Part shown: positions 1 to 12,065 of the stretch, piece by piece
Layout of the letters: each line of letters begins with the position of its first letter
Numbering within the stretch: position 1 is the stretch's first letter
Origin: Achatina immaculata
Lineage: Eukaryota; Mollusca; Gastropoda; Stylommatophora; Achatinidae
Length of the DNA stretch: 64,000 bases
NCBI GenBank assembly: GCA_009760885.1
Contig: CM019703.1
Span: 13,066,459 to 13,130,458 of the forward strand
Direction: 5' to 3'
Translations under genes and position numbers: made by a program
Notes under the pieces: generated by a model
The model's input: only the letters and a program-made list of their open reading frames with translations
What the model was told of the DNA's origin: nothing
The model's database searches: none

Positions 1-195
1 CTCTCCCCCCTCTCTCTCTCTCTCCCTCTCCCCCTCTCTCTCTCCCTCTCCCCCTCTCTCTCTCCCTCTCCCCCTCTCTCTCTCCCCTCCCCCTCTCTCT
101 CTCCCTCTCCCCCTCTCTCTCTCTCCCTCTCTCCCTCTCTCTCCCTCTCTCTCTCCCTCTCCCTCTCTCTCTCTCTCCCTCTCCCCCCTCTCTCT
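1..195. repeat. (CT)n / C-rich pyrimidine microsatellite
   Basis: The window opens inside an uninterrupted CT tract with regularly spaced C runs (CTCTCCCCCT style). It ends at the first G near 196. Only pyrimidines occur on the + strand. Confidence 0.95.
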
Positions 196-710
196 GCCGA
201 GCTGGTAGCAGGCATCACGTTTCTGGTGGGTAGGATGTTCTTTGCCCATTTGTTCTTGTAAGTTATTTTTATCGCTGATTTCAGCCTCTTAGTGTGTCAT
301 TCTTAAAGTACGTCATACTAAAAGTGCTTTGTCTGTCTGAACTACTGTACATAAAAACCAACCACAGTTCACTCCCAATCCGACTTTATGAACATTTTAA
401 AGAATATCACTTCACCAACGGCTTGAGGATATAATAAATAAATAGAAATAGGACCACGGAAGGAAAAAAAAAGATTAAGCGGAAATTTCATTAAGTTATT
501 TGCTTCCTTTCTTTTCTGTGTATTTTTAGTAAGGTCAGACAAATTAAGAACAAGAAGCTCAGTCTCCAGGTATCTAATAGTAAATTAAATTTACATAAAT
601 GTCTCATTTTTAATAATCTATTAAAATAACAAAAACGTATGAATTTTTTTAAAAATTCGTTTCAACAATTTCACCTTTTTCCAGCATTTCTTTATTCACC
701 TTCATGTTTT
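196..710. other. AT-rich non-coding stretch, nothing recognised
   Basis: No open frame of interest, no repeat and no RNA gene was seen. It has ordinary AT-rich composition with short A and T runs. Confidence 0.5.
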
Positions 711-905
711 TATTCCCACGAAGTATGTCACACTCTTATGTCTTCCCAAGAAGTATGCCCTGCTCTTATGTCTTCCCACGAAGTATAGCCTACTCTTATG
801 TCTTCCCAAGAAGTGTGCCCTGCTCTTATGTCTTCCCACGAAGTATAGCCTACTCTTATGTCTTCACAAGAAGTATGCCCTGCTCTTATGTCTTCCCACG
901 CTCCA
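711..905. repeat. 30-bp minisatellite, 6 copies
   Basis: Six head-to-tail 30-bp units (721-900) of the form AAGTATGCCCTGCTCTTATG followed by TCTTCCCACG. Copies alternate between a 'GCCCTGC' and an 'AGCCTAC' variant, suggesting a 60-bp dimer. Because 30 is a multiple of three, both strands stay open over about 70 codons; this is not a gene. Confidence 0.95.
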
Positions 906-1004
906 AGAGCAGTTCCCGCCTCCATTGATTGTTTTTTTTAAATATTCATGTTTGACAACCATAGAAACAACAAAACAGTTTCTTGTATTACAAACAACGA
1001 TTCC

Positions 1005-1675
1005 ATCTTCTTTTACTTCTTGTTCTTTTTGGTCTTCTTCTTCTTCGTGTTCTTCTTTTTCTTCTTGTTCTTACTCTTGTTCTTATTATTATTGTTCTTC
1101 TTCTTGTTCGTCTTCTTGTTCTACTTATTCTTCATGTTTTTCTTATTCTTGTTCTTCTTGTTCTTTTTTTCTTGCTCTTGTTCTTGTTCTTCTTCTTGTT
1201 CTTGTTTTTCTTCTTGCTCTTGTTGTTGTTGTTCTTCTTCTTTTTTTTCTTGCTCTTCTTGTTCTTGTTTTTCTTCTTGCTCTTGTTGTTGTTGTTGTTG
1301 TTCTTCTTCTTCTTGGTCTTCTTCTTCTTGTTTTTCTTCTTGCTCTTGTTGTTGTTCTTCTTGTTGTTGTTCTTCTTCTTTTTCTTCTTCTGCTTCTTCT
1401 TCTTCTTGCTCTTGTTGTTATTGTTGTTCTTCTTTTTCTTCTTCTTCTTGTTCCTGTTTTCTTCTTGGTCTTCTTCTTCTTCTTCTTGCTCTTTTTCTTC
1501 TTCTTCTTGTTCTTTTTGTTCTTTTTGTTCTTCTTGTTCCTATTCTTCTTCTTGTTCATGTTCTTCTTGTTCTTCTTCTTGTTTTTTTTGTTGTTCTTCT
1601 TGTTCTTGTTCTTTTTTGCTCTTCCTGTTCTTGTTCTTTTTTCTTCTTGTTCTTGTTCTTCTTGTTCTTCTTTTT
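1005..1675. repeat. Long degenerate (TTC/TTG)n pyrimidine-rich tract
   Basis: About 670 nt made almost only of T, C and occasional G, mostly TTC and TTG triplets, with very few A on the + strand. All three + frames are therefore open and encode Leu/Phe/Ser/Cys homopolymers, and the minus strand encodes Lys/Arg/Thr repeats. It runs straight into a member of the TTC-linked repeat family, so it may be an expanded and decayed (TTC)n end of that element. Confidence 0.9.
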
Positions 1676-2000
1676 GTATCTCCTTGGAACAGCAAGCCCA
1701 TGTTTTTTGCAGCCTTTGCTGCTAAATTCCAGAGGCACAGCTATCGTCCCGAGAGTGGGTTATGGCGACTTTTTGTTTCAGTCTCTGGGTTCGAAGCTTA
1801 ACACCAGCAGATGTGCCATATTTCTTTAGCAGACTCGACCACCATGAGGGCTATGACGATGCCTGCCCAATTAAAGAGACCATGCATGTTACTGGGGTGA
1901 GGCGGGGGGGGGGTACCAAGGAAGATGTATGGCAGGGTCTTGGTCAGCTATGGTTCGCCAACCCTGAAGCTAGCATGTCAGCTATAGGATTCCCTTTAAA
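1676..2000 (+). mobile_element. TTC-linked interspersed repeat, copy 1
   Basis: This segment shares blocks with at least ten other pieces of the window: 'TTTGCAGCC...', 'GGGTTATGGCG', 'TTTAGCAGACT...CCACCATG', 'GTTACTGGGG' and a core close to GTCTTGGCCAGCTATGGTTC. It follows a (TTC)n tract like other copies. It has no coding capacity and looks SINE-like in size (about 320 bp), but I cannot identify an RNA ancestor. A GGGTTCGAA box near 1788 could be a B-box remnant; that is only a possibility. Confidence 0.6.
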
Positions 2001-2109
2001 TGTGCTACATTTGTCCATCCAGCGGTTTCAAACCCTTTTCATCAGAGTGTGATCACTGAAACCACAAAAAATAAAAACACGGTTGTGTAATAAAGGAGTG
2101 GGGTGAGAG

Positions 2110-2613
2110 TACAGTGACGTAAATTCCGGTGTGACGGAGTGAAATAAGGAAAGAATTAGATCTGTGATGTAAATTCCGATGTGACCTATTAAAATAAGGA
2201 AAGAATTAGATCTGTGATGTAAATTCCGGTATGATGGACTGAAATACGGAAAGAATTAAACCTGTGATGTACATTCCGGTGTGACGGAGTGAAATAAGGA
2301 AAGAATTAGACCTGTGATGTAAATTCCTATGTGACGGAGTGAAATAATTAAAGAATTAGATCTGTGATGTAAATTCCGATGTGACGGAGTTAAATAAGGA
2401 AAGAATTAGACCTGTGATGTAAATTCAGATGTGACGGAGTGAAATATGGAAAGAATTAGATATATGATGTAAATTCCCCTGTGACGGAGTGAAATAATTA
2501 AAGAATTAGATCTGTGATGTAAATTCCGGTGTGACGGAGTTAAATAAGGAAAGAAGTAGATCTGTGATGTAAATTCCGATGTGACGGAGTTAAATAAGGA
2601 AGGAATTAGGTCT
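2110..2613. repeat. 50-bp minisatellite, about 10 copies
   Basis: Units of 50 bp share GATGTAAATTCCGATGTGAC, then GGAGTGAAATAAGGAAAGAATTAGATCT-type sequence. Individual copies differ by a few substitutions. The period is seen directly from the repeated 'GATGTAAATTCC' every 50 nt. Confidence 0.95.
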
Positions 2614-4984
2614 GTTTTTAAAAAGATAAATAAAATCAAACTGAAAAATCAAATAAGCTGTTCCACATCTTGATTTTCAGTGATTTTCTTTCTATTAACT
2701 CCTTTATCATTGACACTCTAACTCTTAAAATAAATCCTAACTGTAAACCATAACCCTAGATCTTAACACAGTATCTAATAAGTAGATTAATATGAAATAA
2801 TATCTCACTCCATCTTTACGATAATATTCGTGCGATCTCCAATGACATTCATCTCCGATTTGTCACTCTTTCGTTACGTCACGCCTTCATTATGTCATTC
2901 CTTTGAACCGCTTCCCCAAAATACAAGTCCCAGGTTTCATCCATGATTTGTTGGAGATGAACTTGCTGCTTTAGAAATATCATGCCCTCTATTTATTCTG
3001 AATTACTGGATGAGGAGAAAAGAGAACATTTTATAGAACGGTATACCGTATCTGGAAAAGCTAAACAGCGGCTATGTTGTGTAACATGTTGTAACGCAAA
3101 AACTCGTATATAGAAAGTGTTCACTGCGTTCTCTTTTATTTTCCGCTGTCGCAAAGTTTCTGTAACAGAAGAGCAGCAAATGAGATGATGAAAAGTGCCC
3201 GCTATGTGTTTGAAACATTCAGTGTAACTAAAAACGACTTAGTTAAATATCTGACGGTGTCATCTCGCCCTTACCGTTTAGATCTCTCTAAAACTGAGGT
3301 ATAGAGAAGCTTTTTTTTTTAATACTAGGGATAATATAAGAGTTAAATTATCCAAAAGCGAAGAAAATTATATCCTTAAAAGGACATCGCTAAAAGTGCT
3401 CTATTTGCGAATTGCAATGTTTCTTGGACACTTCTAAGTAGCAATCAAAGAGGCAGGAATTCCATCTTCTTGCAAACTGTTTGGTGCTTTCCATTTTCAG
3501 AAAAAAATAAGCAACAATTACCGACTCGCTTCAGGCGCTCTGGGACTCTTACAAGTTGTACCAAACCATTCATCTTTCGTCACATCAGAAACCCTTTCAA
3601 CCATCACAAAAAAAAAAAAAAAAAGTTTCATATTTCGCGTTTCTAACACCGGGACTGAACTAAAGACATTTCGTTAATCATTGACTCTATATATACACGA
3701 ATCCTTTCTGAGATACCCAAATAGAGAACACGACAGTACTACATCAAAATATGTAGTTCAACTACATTTGTTGGTGTTCGGATTTGATTCAGAGCGGGTC
3801 CTGATACAGATACAAAAGAAACAAAACTGGCAGAGAGAGAAAAAGACAAACAGGAGCTTACAAAACACCTTTTCAAATATATTTATTCAAATATCATCGG
3901 AGCTCTTACGGGTTTCAGAGGCTGTCGTTTTCTCTCATCGTTTTGATTTTCTTTGCGAATTCTCCCGTAAGTCTTGATCAAAGGTTTTTTTTCAAGAATT
4001 TATTAGTATTTTATGAAAGATTTTTTTTGTTCAAAATTTCCGCGACTAGAACATGAATGGGGCCTCTTTTGTGTTACCGGGTCGTAATAGGGGCCTCAAT
4101 TCGTTAAATTTACGCCCCTCGTTTCACACTTTTTTTTAATCGTTCTGCTCGTGCGGTCATTTGTATATTGTCACCCATGCGTGACGGGAAAGTCATTTAC
4201 CTGGGCGCCCTTTACTTCAGATGTTGTAAATCAGTGTATTTGTACATCCTTGTACATCAGTAAATATGCATCAGTATTTTCTGTACGTTAGTATTAAATG
4301 TAAGATTCACTGTCTCTATTACTGATGCAGTGACTCTCTTTCTTCTTCTTCTTCTTCTTTACAAAACAATTAAGGCTCGTTGCGGCAGATAAGGTTCACA
4401 AGGGCAGTCTATTAAGTACTGCGGAGTGGATTTGAGACCCCAATGTTTTCCCACGGACAACTTTATGTTGCTTGCTCAAGGTATAACATTTTCAGTTGTT
4501 AATGATATATTTCTGACTAAAGGAGATGTTCTTGATTAATACCGACTTTCTCTTCACACACGTCCAGTTTCCGTGGTTTTAGATTAGGTTTCACAAACAC
4601 TGCCAGTCAGGGGAAGTCCGATGAAATGTTCTCTAAGATTTCTTTTAATTCTAACAAATAAGATATTCGACTTAGAATTCACAACATCTCTTGTACTAAG
4701 ATGCGATATGACATAATCTTCGTTAGTTTCGTCGCTGAAGCACATCAGTATCAAAGTATCATATTCTACATGCAGCAATTCTCAATGTTCCCCTATTTCT
4801 CAATATTCTACACATTTGATAAGAGGACAATTCTAAACTCTGTACGATATTCAATCTGAAACACGTGTTCAATCAGTAAATCACTTAATCATTTGTTCAC
4901 ATCTTCAATCTGGCCCAGAACTACTTCAGCAAAACTGCCTTTCCTGAGCATCTATTGCTCTAAGTGTCCATCTATTCCAACTGT
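2614..4984. other. Non-coding stretch without recognised genes
   Basis: AT-rich sequence with short poly-A (about 3608-3624) and a short (TTC)n run (about 4339-4360). The open frames are short and show no family resemblance. No RNA gene was recognised. Confidence 0.5.
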
Positions 4985-5300
4985 CGTTACCTACGTCTTC
5001 TTTCTCTCTCGTGTCTTCTCTGGTGTGGTCTTCTTCTGCTGCTGTTCTTCTCTGACTGTCTGTCCTTCTCTTCTTCTCTTGTGTGGACCGGTCTCAGTTC
5101 ACTGACCGTCCTTGTTCCTCCGTCTTCGGGCTCCCTCCTCTGTCTCTTCTTCTTCCTCGTTCCCTACTACATGGTTCCTCTTCTTTCTTCGTCTACTTGG
5201 TTCCTCCTCTTTCTTCCTCTTCTTTCTTCCTTGTTCCCCCTCTGCTTGGTTAGTTCTTGGTTCCTCTTCTTTCTTACTACTTGATTCCCCTTTCCTGTCT
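4985..5300. repeat. Degenerate pyrimidine-rich CTTCTT/TTCCTC tract
   Basis: Strongly T/C-biased sequence with recurring GTTCCTCTTCTTTCTTC-like words. It produces Leu/Ser/Phe-rich open frames in several frames that are compositional artefacts. Confidence 0.6.
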
Positions 5301-6745
5301 CCTGTCTTCTTTTTATCTTCAAGAGCTGCTTATTGGATTAACCAATAAGTATTTTGGCTCCACCCTTCAGACGTCCACTGGTTCCCATGAGCGTTCTGAT
5401 TGTCCGTCATTCAAACTGCCCCATGACTTATCTCTCGTAAGTCAATCGTCCAATCGCCCACGTCTCTAAATACTTAATTGGTCAGCTGGCCGAGTTGGTC
5501 ACTTCTTTATTTAAAAACCTTGTGCAATCGCATCACAACGCATGTAAAGTGTCAACTCCGTCTATACAATTGTTATTTACCTAAGTCATTATCTTGCTAT
5601 TTCTTGTCGGAGGTTTTATTGTGTCCTCGCTTTTCATTGTGTCTGCCTTTTCTGTTCATCTTTTCTATTTTGTTTACTCGTGTCAACGTCTAGTCACTGC
5701 TTTGTTACCACTGGACCATCCTACATTCTGGTGTACTTCTTTGTCTTTCCTACATGTCAGCGTCACTGAGTCTCGTCTTTTTCTATTCATTGTTTCCACT
5801 GTTTACTTTTGTCCGCGTCTTGTTATAGTGTCATGGAAGTTCTATACCTTTGTCTTCCTTTCCTCTCCATTTTTCTCTGTCGCTATTCGATGTTACTATT
5901 TTCTTTACAGTACATTTTCATAATCACATTCATTAATGATAATAATAATAACTATAATAATTACTTACAAGGCTATGCTACAAAGGACGGGTTCACCCAA
6001 AAATTTATTTATTCTTGCTCCTGGAGGTGAAAATAAAAATGTTGTTTATAATCATGTTTTGAGTTAAGTTAGTATTATAGTGAATTTGTAAAAGACTTTA
6101 CTCTATCATTTGTATAGTGTACTTATACTTAAATACCTGTAAATAAAATTACTTCGAATTTAAACTATAGATAGAATTCATTTCTCTTCCTGTGTAATAG
6201 AAGACTGGAATAAATAAATCATCGGGGAAACCCCGGTAATCAGCTATTTACCGATAAATTACGGATCAAAAAAGAGAAAAATCGAAATTTTTAAAGGTCA
6301 TCGCTTACCGTAACCAGTTTATATTTTTTTTTTTTTTAAAAACGAATAAAAGCCAACCAGCGAAATCTGTTTGAGGACATTCAGACCAAAAGGCTGACGG
6401 TGTTGAATTTTGCATGAAGGAAAATCAACCAATTTCAACCTTTGGTTCAGCGCGTGAGCATTTTGTAAAATCGCAAATAGGATAAACAAAAACCAATTCA
6501 CGAGAAGCATTTGCTTTCCTCTGATGTCTGTAAAGTGTCTGTGTTTTTACATACGAGAAAGTATAAAGTATAGAATATTATAGTGAGAAATCAGGTATTT
6601 CGGAAGATACTTCATACAAGGTCACAGACGGGTATAACTGTGCCGGTTTCGAAAAATTAGAGCGCGATCACTGACATATTTGAGAAGTACACAGAGACGC
6701 AGCGTGAAGCATTCGCCTAGAGGGCTGAAGACGCGATACCGAAGC
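5301..6745. other. Non-coding stretch without recognised genes
   Basis: AT-rich sequence. A short perfect inverted repeat with CCAAT-like arms (CTTATTGG / CCAATAAG) lies at about 5329-5350. Nothing else was recognised, and the short hydrophobic open frames follow from T-richness. Confidence 0.45.
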
Positions 6746-6749
6746 TGAA

Positions 6750-8022
6750 TATGATGATCGGTTACTCGTAGTTGATGATGGTCGGTTACTCATAGTTGAT
6801 GATGGTCGGTTACTCGTAGTTGATGATGATCGGTTACTCGTAGTTGATGATGGTCGGTTACTCATAGTTGATGATGGTCGGTTACTCGTAGTTGATGATG
6901 GTCGGTTACTCGTAGTTGATGATGGTCGGTTACTCGTAGTTGATGATGGTCGGTTACTCGTAGTTGATGATGGTCGGTTACTCGTAGTTGATGATGGTCG
7001 GTTACTTATAGTTGATGATGGTCGGTTACTCGTAGTTGATGATGATCGGTTACTCGTAGTTGATGATGGTCGGTTACTCATAGTTGATGATGGTCGGTTA
7101 CTCGTAGTTGATGATGGTCGGTTACTCGTAGTTGATGATGGTCGGTTACTCGTAGTTGATGATGGTCGGTTACTCGTAGTTGATGATGGTCGGTTACTCG
7201 TAGTTGATGATGGTCGGTTACTCGTAGTTGATGATGATCGGTTACTCGTAGTTGATGATGGTCGGTTACTCGTAGTTGATGATGGTCGGTTACTTATAGT
7301 TGATGATGGTCGGTTACTCGTAGTTGATGATGGTCGGTTACTCATAGTTGATGATGGTCAGTTACTCACAGCTGATGATGGTTAGTTACTCATAGCTGAA
7401 AATTGTCAGTTACTCATAGTTGATGATGGTCGGTTACTCGTAGTTGATGATGGTCGGTTACTCGTAGTTGATGATGGTCGTTTACTCATAGTTGAAAATG
7501 GTCAGTTACTCACAGCTGATGATGGTCAGTTACTCATAGCTGAAAATTGTCAGTTACTCATAGCTGAAAATTGTCAGTTACTCATAGTTGATGATGGTCA
7601 GTTACATAGCTGAAAATGGTCGGTTACTCACAGCTGATGATGGTCGGTTACTCACAGCTGATGATGGTCAGTTACTCACGGCTGATGATGGTCAGTTACT
7701 CACGGCTGATGATGGTCAGTTACTCACAGCTGATGATGGTCGGTTACTCACAGCTGATGATGGTCAGTTACTCACAGCTGATGATGGTCGGTTACTCACA
7801 GCTGATGATGGTCAGTTACTCACAGCTGATGATGGTCAGTTACTCACAGCTGATGATGGTCGGTTACTCACAGCTGATGATGGTCAGTTACTCATAGCTG
7901 AAAATGGTCAGTTACTCACAGCTGATGATGGTCAGTTACTCATAGCTGAAAATGGTCAGTTACTCACAGCTGATGATGGTCAGTTACTCGCAGTTGATGA
8001 TGATCAGTTGCTCACAGCTGAC
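6750..8022. repeat. 24-bp minisatellite, about 53 copies, two subfamilies
   Basis: A head-to-tail 24-bp unit, GTTGATGATGGTCGGTTACT plus CGTA, repeated for 1.27 kb. The left half (to about 7365) carries mainly the TAGTTG...GGTCGG...CTCG form; the right half carries CAGCTG...GGTCAG...CTCA, with interspersed GAAAATGG variants. Since 24 is divisible by three, both strands keep open frames (225 codons minus, 181 codons plus). These frames encode only the repeated octapeptide and have no unique N-terminal domain. Variant order in the left half shows a higher-order pattern of 8-9 units. Confidence 0.97.
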
Positions 8023-9140
8023 TGTAGCAGTCAATCTTGGCCAACCATAGGCAGCCAAGACTCTTTTCTACTTACCAATGGTGCCCCCCTGGAAAGAGAC
8101 GTAGTCTGGCCAAGCGGGAAGGTATTGAAATGAGAAGATTCTAAAAATAAGCAATCCCGAAGTCAAATGTGCCGGGACGTAAGGGACACATGTAACCGTA
8201 CTTCAGTTAATGTGCTTGATGGCACTAAACAATTTAACAGTTCACAGTAGTAACAGAGCTACTTTTCAATTGTGCCTAAGCTAGCAGTGGCGAATTTATC
8301 CAACTTATCTTCACATCTCAGAATATTCTCTATCTGAAATTTACCCCTGAAGGTCCACAGTCTTTAGATCTCAGACATAACCCAAGCTCTTTAAACCAAA
8401 CGTTGACACAAACACATTACAGCGACTCAAGAACTGTGGCGTAGATACCTCGATAAGACGTTTAATTGATGAACGGGTGATAGTGGTGATGAAAAACGCA
8501 AATACTCGGATTGCCGGCAGGTTTCTCTGCCATGTGACATTTCCAACAGTCGTTCCAAAACCTAACATTCCAAGTAAAGATCATCGGATGACAAAATTCT
8601 GCAGAATTACCAAAAACTAAGACCGCAAATCAACTATAGCTATCACACACATCTTCACTGGTCCACATTCAGACGAACACTAACTCACTCCAACGAAAAT
8701 TGCGCAATCAAGGGACGTCCTAGATAGCGTGAACCTCCAACAACACTCTGGAAAGTTGACCTCGGAAGTCCAAAAGTAACTGCAAACCAAGTGCGCTAAT
8801 TGCCTCTAATAATTATTAATATGCACGACTGCCTTCCATACTGCTATACATGCTGACGACACAACACAGGCAACGCCCTTTTGAAGAATGCGAAATAGCC
8901 ACTATGGAAAAACTTCAGTAGTTATCTGACTCCGTACACTATTTCTGAACATCAACAAAAAGTTTTCGTCTTCGGCATTTGCCATCACGAAGGCATTGAT
9001 GATACTGTGTTGCCGTTATGTGCTTTGCAATACCCGACTCATCCAACTTCGGCTGGGTTATATTTTTATGACCGTGTTTGCCTTCTCACTGTGATTTCTA
9101 CTCTAGGTTCAGACTATTTTCTGTTCTAAAGGGCACCATT
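8023..9140. other. Non-coding stretch, nothing recognised
   Basis: Ordinary unique-looking sequence with no open frame longer than about 65 codons and no family match that I can see. Confidence 0.5.
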
Positions 9141-9245
9141 GGGGGGGGGGGGGGGTAGAGTAGAGTCTTGATAGGCCATGGTTCTTCAAGCCTGAAGCAA
9201 GCAATGGACTATGGATAACTGACAAGATTCATTTAGCTAATGATC
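9141..9245 (+). mobile_element. TTC-linked repeat family, partial copy after a G16 run
   Basis: A run of about 16 G is followed by 'GAGTCTTGATAGGCCATGGTTC...AAGCCTGAAGCAAGCAATGG'. This is recognisable as a decayed form of the family core, which reads GTCTTGGCCAGCTATGGTTC then CCAACCCTGACGCAAGCAG in better copies. Confidence 0.5.
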
Positions 9246-10183
9246 TTTCGCGCCCTAAGAAAGTTTAGTAAATTGTTCTGCTTTACTTTTATCTTTTTAC
9301 GCCTGTTGGTAGATCATTGGTCCATTTGTCTCTCCCCTCCCCCCTTTAATTTCTTCTTGTACCACAGCCCCCTTCTACTGCTCCATAAATGTATTGTTTC
9401 TGGATAAAGTGTCCGTACTGAGTTTTTAATCTATCTTCTTCCAGTAATTCTGTTTCAATGACTTTGTTTCTTCATTTCTTCCTTTAGCCACAGCAGTTCC
9501 TATGAGTGGATTTTATTAGGCACCTGGTCCCGTGAACTTTGCCTTCTTGGTCTTTCGTTAATGCCTTGGTTGGGGGAGCTTGTTGTAAAGAGACGAGAAA
9601 CCGTTAAAAGATGAAATAAAATCAACTTTAGAAGCCTACAAGTATGGACGGTATGTTGTGACTAACTGCCATGTTTTTGTATCCAATAAAATGTGGTCAT
9701 AAAAAATAAAACGTTCGCTTACGATAAAAGCAAAATAATTTCTTTTCTAAACAGTCTTCCTGTTAGCAAAAAAGAACATCTAAGTAAAAAAACTCCAGCA
9801 AAGAGGAAAACTTTGTATGCTGCATGCCATCTTGTGCACAGCTAACGTGCACAAATACCTGGTTTTATGGAAACCATGTACGCCTGAACGATCATTCAAA
9901 TCATAACGGCTGCCGGTTATTGCAGGCCAAGATAAAGGGAAAAGCAACATTTCTTGTGCTTGGCTGCATCCTAAATAACCGCAGGAAACTTCTATACAAC
10001 ATCCCCCGTCATTTATTGCGTATAGCTCATCATGTGAATCCGTTCTCTGCGGCCTCTTTTTGGGGGCAGCCATTCATGTTTACGATTTCTTAAAAAAAAA
10101 ATTTCTTGCCCTGTCTCACAAAATGAAAAGAAGCAACGGTGTTTCATCTATTGAAGGTAACAAACTATGCAATTTAAGCGGAA
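9246..10183. other. Non-coding stretch, nothing recognised
   Basis: No repeat or gene was recognised. The open frames at about 9780-10090 on both strands overlap each other and show no domain. Confidence 0.45.
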
Positions 10184-10351
10184 AGGCGATGCACACTGTG
10201 TTCTATTTCACTCTTGTACAAATATTTCTAGAAAAATCGGGTAGTAAAACGTGTTTTCAAAGAGGTAATCGTCGTCATTTTGAGGTTACAAGTATCCGCT
10301 ATTTCCAGCTACAGCCCGAGTCTTTCTAGAACTGATGTCGAACCTCCGTGT
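10184..10351 (+). repeat. Left arm of a 170-bp near-identical inverted repeat
   Basis: This segment, beginning AGGCGATGCACACTGTGTTC, is found again in inverse orientation at 11657-11826 with about eight or nine differences over roughly 168 bp (about 95% identity). An open frame crosses it, but every difference I checked inside that frame changes the amino acid, so it does not look protein-coding. Confidence 0.9.
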
Positions 10352-11098
10352 ACTCTTCTGGACATGAGATTTGTAATTATCAACTTCCCGGTTGAAGATT
10401 CACATGGAAGGTCCCTTTATCCAGTAGCATGTTTGCCTTATGAAGAAGGATTCTGCAATGCTGTCTACAGTATATAACCGTATCTGGAACTAGTTACAGT
10501 TACGCTGGTTTCACTTGTTTTCTATTTACTGTCCACATTGATTCTGGTTTCGATTTCTATAAAACACTAATAACGCTTTGTTAAAAAAAAAAAGGAATGT
10601 TTTGTTTTGTGAAAGAAAAAAAAAACGACAAAAACTATTCGTGTTTCTCTGCACCAAAATCTAAAACAAAAATCCCAAGAGCAATAGTTGTTATCATCAT
10701 CATCATCATCATCGTCATCAAGTGTTATACCTTCAGATGTGGGTGAACTAGTACAAGATTTCCCAAACAGAGAGGTTATGTGCAAGATGGCAAAGGTGTA
10801 CATAAGTGCTAAATCTTTTTTTTAAATGCATATCGTTAATAAAGAAAATCTATATGAATATAAATATCACTGAGCTTTGATAACTATTATCGGATTATTA
10901 TGTCTACAATTATAAATCACATTAAAATAATATGAACTGTTGATATTTGCATAACGGTTAAAGTACACACATATTGTATATCTAGGGCTTCTCCACCCAA
11001 AAAAGTTGAGAAAGCTGGTCTAGTACGTGGGAACTTTGGTCTCTCTAACATTTCTTTTGACATCCTGTATAGAGAAAATGGTATGCCCTCTGTCACCA

Positions 11099-11134
<36 letters not shown>

Positions 11135-11656
11135 CCTGGAATTTTTCTACAACTTCTAAATTCTATAATTGCCAATTTCTAGAATCCTAAGTTCAGTACA
11201 TGTCAGCTTGTACTAATCCTGAGTTCTTCGAATGTCAATTTCTAGAATTCCCAAGTTCTATGAATGCCAGGGTCTCGTGCCATACAAAGAACTCTGAGTC
11301 CGTAAAACAAAATACTTCAGAAAGTTCTGTGTCTTCTCTGAGAACGTCTTCACGTATGTTCTTACTCCGGATGAGAAAACACGCCTCCAAATAAACGCCT
11401 CCATGCCTTCCCATATTTGTTTCGCCTGCCTCTTTAGCCCTTGCGTCTTTCAAGCGTAAATTAGCTCTGTACTCTATTCTTCACCTTGGTTATCGACAAT
11501 CATATACTCGTATATACAAATAAATTCTATTATTAAAAAAAAACTTCTCTGATATTCTATTCGTGAATTTTGCTATCTGTTGGCACCGTGAAAAGGTAAA
11601 TGAAAGCACAAATTAATTTCGACTTGGCAGTCAGTTTGAGGGGTTGGGGTTGGGGC
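10352..11656. other. Spacer between inverted-repeat arms
   Basis: AT-rich DNA containing a short CAT/ATC run (about 10695-10715) and a (CT)n run (11101-11131). No gene was recognised in the 1.3 kb between the two arms. Confidence 0.5.
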
Positions 11657-11826
11657 ACAAGGAGGTTCAACATCAGTTCTAGAAAGACTCGGGCAGTAGC
11701 TGGATATAGCGGATACTTGCAACCTCAAAACGACGACGATTACCTCTTTGAAAACACGTTTTACTACCCCATTTTTCTAGAAATATTTGTATAAGAGTGA
11801 AACAGAACACAGTGTGCATCGCCTCT
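11657..11826 (-). repeat. Right arm of the 170-bp inverted repeat
   Basis: Reverse complement of 10184-10351 with roughly 95% identity. The similarity stops abruptly at both ends (11656/11657 and 11826/11827), as expected for a discrete dispersed repeat or for a foldback-type terminal repeat. Confidence 0.9.
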
Positions 11827-12065
11827 ATGTAAGAGGGTAAGTGGGTTGCCCGATAAAATCTAATAAGAGTCCGAAATTTTTTAAAATAATATTTTAGCGA
11901 AACATTTAACTGATTACTACCCACAGTAAAGATGATTATGTTCCCGCGTGGCATACACATAAGACACATACAAGCAATGTAAGAATTACAATATGTAATA
12001 GTAATATGTTACAATAAATCCCTACCCCTCCCCCCGAAGTAGACATCAAAAACATCAAAGATCAG
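11827..12065. other. Short non-coding stretch
   Basis: AT-rich sequence between the right inverted-repeat arm and the next (TTC)n tract. Nothing was recognised. Confidence 0.4.

Noticed and set aside
925..1829. Three overlapping 266-293 codon open frames on + and a Lys/Arg-rich frame on -
   Set aside because: They arise because the tract has almost no A on the + strand, so stops cannot occur. Products are homopolymeric, and all frames are open equally.
6668..8133. 225-aa and 181-aa repetitive open frames on opposite strands
   Set aside because: Both lie in the 24-bp minisatellite, whose unit is a multiple of three. There is no unique domain, and both strands are open over the array.
10060..11969. 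Conserved small protein shared by 10060-10329 (+) and 11679-11969 (-)
   Set aside because: The two frames differ only by amino-acid-changing substitutions in the part checked, which is the opposite of what protein conservation would give. Treated as an inverted repeat.
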